From Ectocarpus siliculosus (lineage: Eukaryota; Sar; Phaeophyceae; Ectocarpales; Ectocarpaceae), in the NCBI GenBank assembly GCA_000310025.1, contig FN649751.1, positions 1,252,354-1,264,514 of the forward strand: DNA of 12,161 nt, given 5' to 3'. Shown here piece by piece: positions 8,543 to 12,161 of this stretch. The notes under the pieces were generated by a model. That model had not been told where the DNA came from. It searched no databases and saw only the letters and a list, made by a program, of their open reading frames with translations. Within the stretch, counting starts at the first letter, position 1, and every line of letters begins with the position of its first letter. Made by a program: the position numbers and the translations under genes.

Positions 8543-8663
8543 CTACTACTTGTTGTACGCTGTCAGTTGTTTCTGGCGCGGGATGGAGGTTGGCGCCAAT
8601 CTGCACCACCAGTCCACGACCCACTCCGACCTTGCGCGGTATATTTATTTGACGTATCCACAA
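8543..8663 (-). other. Candidate exon, minus strand, ending at a strong donor
   Basis: On the minus strand, TAG|GTGAGTAT (GT at 8542-8541) is a near-consensus 5' splice site. Upstream of it an open frame starts at an ATG at 8663 and runs 40 codons to the donor, with a polar, non-repetitive composition. I do not recognise the protein. This could equally be a chance donor next to a chance frame. Confidence 0.2.
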
Positions 8664-8681
8664 TGGTAGAAACGCTCGGAC

Positions 8682-8687
8682 AATAAA
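8682..8687 (+). promoter_or_regulatory. Possible polyadenylation signal AATAAA
   Basis: AATAAA is followed within 10-20 bp by a GT-rich stretch (TTGTTTGTTGTGT), the arrangement of a plus-strand polyadenylation site. It also lies within a small CAATA-AAAA-TATTG inverted repeat. No plus-strand gene is identified upstream. Confidence 0.25.
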
Positions 8688-8933
8688 AATATTGTTTGTT
8701 GTGTAGACTAGTGCCTGGGTGCATCTGATCTTCTACACGCACGCGGTATACAAGACAGTTGTTCTGCTTCTCGCTCGAACTGCCATCTCTCTGCCTGGTG
8801 TTAGACTACTACATTCCATAGAGAGAGGTAGCAGTTAATAAATGTGCAGACGGCGCGGGTACTTTTTCCACCCAAATAGTTGAGGCCCACAAACCACAAA
8901 CGGGCGGGTTTTCTTTACTTGGCGAGGAAATAG

Positions 8934-8954
8934 GTATGCATAGTCTATGCATAC
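8934..8954. other. 21-bp palindrome with perfect 10-bp arms
   Basis: GTATGCATAG and CTATGCATAC are exact reverse complements around a single T. The arms contain ATGCAT. Perfect arms of this length are a possible dimer binding site or a trace of an insertion; nothing near it decides between these. Confidence 0.7.
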
Positions 8955-8960
8955 ACTCAC

Positions 8961-9211
8961 CGTAATACCACCACGACCTTGTTGCTGCTGATGGTGCACA
9001 CATGGAGTAGGAACAACAGCAGCAGTGGCAGGACTGAATATCTTCCGGGATACCCTCGCTGGCTACTGTTGTATGCAGCTGTGTGCAACAACAAGGACCT
9101 CTGACACCGCCAATCCATCTCGAGGGCATGGTTCAGCTCCATTGACTGGTGGCCCAACGTCCCTGTCCGATGGTTGAGATCTTGACTAAGCTGCTGGTCG
9201 GAAATATGAAA
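8961..9211 (-). other. Candidate exon, minus strand, donor at 8960
   Basis: On the minus strand, ATTACG|GTGAGTG is a good donor (GT at 8960-8959). The frame open into it runs back past 9157 and would begin after a CCGACCAG acceptor-like site near 9200. It encodes a polar segment followed by a leucine-rich hydrophobic stretch (VLPLLLLFLL) that could be membrane-spanning. No family is recognised. Boundaries are guesses. Confidence 0.15.
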
Positions 9212-9345
9212 TATGGAACAATGATCTGCGTCGTGTCGGTCTCCCGTCCCCCGTGAAAACGAGAGATTGTCGATACTGAATCAATTACACGTACTCCCGC
9301 TTCAGATGCCTCTCGCCCTCCCACCCATTCCGCCCCCCCCCCCCG

Positions 9346-9402
<57 letters not shown>

Positions 9403-9419
9403 TCTCTCCCTCTCTCTGC
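9346..9419 (+). repeat. CT dinucleotide microsatellite after a C-run
   Basis: Twelve cytosines (9333-9344) are followed by a long, slightly interrupted CT array. Frames through it encode Ser/Leu or, on the minus strand, Arg/Glu repeats and are not genes. It ends in CTCTGCAG, which makes a very strong-looking 3' splice acceptor. Confidence 0.95.
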
Positions 9420-9421
9420 AG

Positions 9422-9894
9422 ACGTGTTCTGTCGTGTGGATGGATCTATGCATGCATACTGATCTGCATGAGAGTCATCTACGAAATCTCCGTAGAGCTC
9501 GCGGCAGGTTCTTCGCACCGGTTCTTGCCGCACGGGTTGGACAGCCGCACAAACGCCTTCGAGTTTCTCGACGAAACCTTGAAATGGCGTTTCGGAAAAA
9601 GTCGAAAACGGACTTGTTGTACAGCAGCAGTGTCGGTGTCTCTCGCAACATCGCACAAACTTATTTTGTTTCACGTGTAATTGCAGCTGCGAGCATTCGT
9701 CTGAACGCCCTCCACACGTTGCCTGCGCGGATAGTCTCTACTGTATCTTTGCTCAAACTCCGTGCCCGAGTGCTCTCCCGTACGTGCTGTAGTCGCTTTG
9801 TTGTTATATTTACCCGTCGGGCAAGCTGCCTGTCAGGAAGATACAGGCTATCCAGTACAGGTTACAGAGCCTGAACACCACATCAAACCTCAGG
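9422..9894 (+). other. Candidate exon region between acceptor and donor signals
   Basis: The left end follows the CT array ending CTCTGCAG; the right end is CCTCAG|GTGAGA, a consensus donor. No single frame is open throughout. The frame open from the acceptor stops at 9872-9874, and the frame open into the donor (EDTGYPVQVTEPEHHIKPQ, 57 bp from 9838) is a different one. A separate short terminal exon (9838-9894) after the acceptor-like CTGCCTGTCAG is possible. No family is recognised. Confidence 0.2.
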
Positions 9895-10412
9895 TGAGAC
9901 ATGACGCCTTGCCTGCGCAGCATTGCTATTGGATTCCAGCATGGCTTGCGCGTAGTTCAAGGCGCTTACGGTATATGTACAAATGTCAGCTGCAGCATCC
10001 CCGCCCCGGCTGGGAAGACGGCAGAAAAAAGCTAAATTTGAGAAACGAAGCGACACGCGGTGGTAATAAGGGACACCTGGTGGTACACTGTGAGTCGCAG
10101 GGATGCGCCTGGAGGACACAAGCGCTCCTGTCACTGTTGAATAGTCCTTTCAGTTCGCGTGAAAAATGCCTTGGCGGCCTTGATTGCTCACGTATCTGGC
10201 GCGCCCCCGGTTTGATGTCGCAGGTTTCGACGGCGCAACATCATCAGCAGCAGCACATCTCAACATGGACGACATCACCCGAGGTACTCAATCTGTTTAT
10301 TGTATCCTGGTGGTTGCTTACGAAGTACTTGTGTGTTTCCGAGATGTTTCACCAGTGGGTCCTTGGTGTACGGCCTGCTGGCGTCCAAGTTGTTGCGACG
10401 TTGTACACGTAA
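9762..10412 (+). CDS. Long unassigned open frame, 216 codons
   Basis: This is the longest open frame outside repeats in the window. It starts with a Val/Ala/Leu-rich segment and continues with mixed composition, including clusters of His/Gln and Trp, without recognisable motif or domain. It runs through the donor-like CAG|GTGAGA at 9895, so the frame and the splice reading cannot both be right. On length alone it may be chance. Treat as hypothetical. Confidence 0.13.
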   Translation: MPECSPVRAVVALLLYLPVGQAACQEDTGYPVQVTEPEHHIKPQVRHDALPAQHCYWIPAWLARSSRRLRYMYKCQLQHPRPGWEDGRKKLNLRNEATRGGNKGHLVVHCESQGCAWRTQALLSLLNSPFSSREKCLGGLDCSRIWRAPGLMSQVSTAQHHQQQHISTWTTSPEVLNLFIVSWWLLTKYLCVSEMFHQWVLGVRPAGVQVVATLYT

Positions 10413-10496
10413 ACGAACTACAGTAGTACAGTAGGGCAGCACACAAAAAATATTCGAACTACCGGTACATTGTACTGTGCGGTGTAGTCTACTCAC

Positions 10497-10576
10497 CAAG
10501 TCCATGCTTGACATAAGGTAAGGGGTAAACTGGTCCGTCCCAGCAACCACTTTCTTTCTTGTACTTCGAAGTCCTG
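10497..10576 (-). other. Candidate 80-bp internal exon, minus strand
   Basis: On the minus strand the stretch is bounded by ATATGCTACAG|CAGG (acceptor) and GACTTG|GTGAGTAG (donor, GT at 10496-10495). It lies inside a 177-codon minus-strand open frame (10275-10808) with no recognised motif. Both signals are good individually, but no partner exon can be joined with confidence. Confidence 0.18.
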
Positions 10577-11425
10577 CTGTAGCATATATTAATCGAGACG
10601 ACAGATGACAGGCAACATACTGCACACGCGTACGCAGGGTACGCTCCCGTTTTTTCTCATTTGGGTTGGACGTACTAACGCTGTTGTAGGCATGAATCAG
10701 CGTTGTTCCACTTCGCGTAGGCGCATATCCTCTGCTTGGTGCCACCGTTGATAGTTGCGTGCATCTACAGTACTGGCCGATGCAATATCGAGCTACGACG
10801 GAAGTCACCAGTCAAAACATCGCCCGCGAATTGCAACACCTCCCGAACTCTATCCGTAGACCAACTCAAAATTAACGCAATGTCGCAAGGGGGTCGCCGA
10901 GTGTTGCATGACCTTACCCTCCCCCATTTCTACCATGAGCACCTTGTGTGTATGTTCTCACACACGGTCAAACCAGACATATAATGTAGTCGCTGCCCGC
11001 CACTAGACCATTTGCGGAGAGGAAGCAACTAGGCAGATAGAGTAAGAAATAAATATGTGTGTGTGTCTGTGTGTTTTGTTTGTGTTTTGTTTTGGGTATT
11101 TTTTAGTTTTAAATTTTGGGGACGCAATATCGCCGCAGTGAGCTACGTAACGAATTAGCAGAGTCGTTAGTATTGCTGTGAACGTCTATAGTGACTGCGG
11201 AACATCGGGACGATGCCGCCACCAGCTCTGCCCCCACCCACAAGCAATTGTCGTTGGTGACCGGCGTCCCCATGTCGATCACCCAAGCCTAATTAATGCT
11301 CTCGTGCACGTACTACTAGGCCCATTCTCATACGAGCACCGAGAGACGGCTCCTCCCTGGAGCGTCGGATGGCTGCCGACTTCACCGACAATGGCCGAAC
11401 AGCACACCGATGATGCTTTTTCCAG
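10577..11425. other. Stretch without a recognisable gene
   Basis: I see no coding motif in this region. A GT-rich microsatellite with T-runs occupies about 11057-11105, followed by AT-rich sequence to about 11120. If the aquaporin-like exon at 11426 is real, its upstream intron and 5' exon should lie here, but no start exon can be picked out. Confidence 0.45.
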
Positions 11426-11533
11426 GCCTCGAGAGCTGTTGGTGAGGAATTCATTAACCATGCGATACTTGTATTTGTTGGGTGTGCAGCCGCTGCTACT
11501 CTGGCGCATCCTCAATCTGTCGAGCTCACAAAG
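11426..11533 (+). pseudogene. Aquaporin (MIP)-like first-helix exon fragment
   Basis: A pyrimidine-rich acceptor, TGCTTTTTCCAG|G, precedes a 36-codon frame reading AVGEEFINHAILVFVGCAAA and then ATLAHPQ before a TAG at 11534. The pattern EFI-x3-ILVFVGC-AAAT is what the first membrane helix of major intrinsic proteins looks like (typical form AEFIGTF-LVFVGCGAA). The conserved Glu is present; the usual Gly-Thr after EFI is Asn-His, and the Gly after VGC is Ala. The frame stops in the first loop, five codons of room before the 3' end of retrotransposon copy 2, so the second helix and NPA motifs are not here. Either an insertion cut the gene, or this is a decayed fragment, or the resemblance is chance. 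Confidence 0.42.
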
Positions 11534-11538
11534 TAGCA

Positions 11539-12161
11539 GGGGGGGGGCGTACTCATTTGTTGCTTGCCTTAGTCATTTGACCATTGACCACGCGTCCCTT
11601 TCGAGACGGAGCACCGTTCTTACCCCTACTAGAGACACCACGAACATTTGGGAGCTCTTTACGTTTCTGCCACAAACTACATAATTTTTTCTTGCACATC
11701 TTATCCCCGTCCTCTAGGGCCTCTTGTGCCCACCATCTATCCCCAATTATCGCGACCGTTTTTTCGCTGTTGTCTAATTTACCAAACTTGTCCATGTCAC
11801 ACCCTCTCTGTCTCGTTTCCTCCTCGAGATCCTCTCTTTCCTTCCTGTACAACTCACACTCCCCAACTATGTGGGGTCTACTCTCCTCCGATTTGCCACA
11901 TGGACAGGTGTGTCTATCCTCCTCTTCCTCTCTCCACCGCTGGTATACCTCTTCCTCCGTTCTGGCAAGTCCAGATCGCCTACTCGAAATTGCAATTTCA
12001 GCTTTTTCGCGTAGTCCATGGGGCCGTCCAAGTACGTCTTCATTCCTATCCCTTCTTTCAACTTCCCGTATATCTCCAAGTGGTCTTCGCTTCGCACCTT
12101 CTTCCGAAGGGTTGCCTCCTCCCTACTTTCTAGCATCTCCTTGACTTTCGTCTTGAACCCC
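11539..12161 (-). mobile_element. Non-LTR retrotransposon copy 2, 3' part, off right edge
   Basis: Same family as copy 1, opposite orientation. On the minus strand the ORF C-terminus, stop, a short untranslated 3' end (ATGAGTACG) and a run of nine C (seen as G at 11539-11547) follow each other. The element continues beyond 12161, so its RT domain is outside the window. It is far better preserved than copy 1, suggesting a later insertion. It lies directly beside the aquaporin-like fragment. Confidence 0.88.
11553..12161 (-). pseudogene. C-terminus of copy 2 RT polyprotein, one frameshift
   Basis: Reading leftwards from the edge, one frame covers about 12161-11935, with YGKLKEGIGMKTYL and GPMD followed by FRVGDLDLPERR; the equivalent in copy 1 is FKEYLHGPMD and FRTGDIAF. 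A second frame then continues through the zinc knuckle C-x-C-x8-H-x4-C (Cys at 11904-11906, 11898-11900 and 11856-11858; His at 11871-11873), ECELYRKERED, VAIIGDRWWAQEA, a basic SSRGKNGAPSRKGRVVNGQ tail and a TGA at 11553-11555. The frame change lies around 11920-11950 in an AGAGAGG-rich stretch where an indel or a sequencing error is easy. If it is an error, this C-terminus would be intact. Confidence 0.8.

Noticed and set aside
9267-9453. Ser/Leu-rich and Arg/Glu-rich ORFs across the CT array
   Set aside because: They are translations of a dinucleotide microsatellite.
11178-11684. 168-codon plus-strand ORF with IVVGD and LLGVQP, weakly like a UPF1-type helicase
   Set aside because: The spacing between the two motifs is about twice that of the helicase family, no QYRMHP follows, and the frame runs into the antisense of retrotransposon copy 2. 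The overlapping frame at 11426 gives a better aquaporin reading.

Overview
The window is eukaryotic nuclear DNA dominated by repeats. It shows no dense run of long open frames, no Shine-Dalgarno-led operons, and many microsatellites and homopolymers (C-runs, CT, GT, AGT, GTAT, CAG). It also carries decayed non-LTR retrotransposons and scattered GTGAGT-type splice donors. I cannot fix the species. An intron-bearing protist or alga (for example a brown alga) or a marine invertebrate would both fit, and this is only an impression from composition. No complete, intact host gene can be supported.

Layout. Positions 1-587 are non-coding with C-runs and a GTAT microsatellite. Positions 588-1776 hold dispersed repeat copy A. 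About 1816-4430 is a 5'-truncated, frameshifted non-LTR retrotransposon (copy 1, + strand) that ends in a C-rich tail. Positions 4432-4620 are a three-unit minisatellite. About 4985-5095 is a second, very short 3' fragment of the same retrotransposon family, again ending in a C-run. Positions 5096-6400 have no recognisable gene. Positions 6437-6891 are the relic of a different non-LTR C-terminal region, resembling a restriction-like endonuclease domain. Positions 6911-7742 hold repeat copy B, homologous to copy A. Positions 7743-11425 are mostly unexplained, with low-confidence exon candidates on both strands. Positions 11426-11533 are an exon-like fragment resembling the first transmembrane helix of an aquaporin (MIP family). 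Positions 11539-12161 are the 3' part of another copy of the first retrotransposon family (copy 2, - strand), much better preserved, running off the right edge.

The main story is retrotransposon history. One non-LTR family is seen three times, and every recognisable 3' end finishes in cytosines rather than poly-A. Copy 1 has lost its catalytic reverse transcriptase motifs. Copy 2 has a single apparent frameshift in about 600 bp and lies a few bases past the aquaporin-like fragment, which it may have interrupted. Repeats A and B share a 49-bp core with one mismatch inside otherwise strongly diverged sequence, which is the least explained signal here. I see no evidence for a new enzymatic or defence system.
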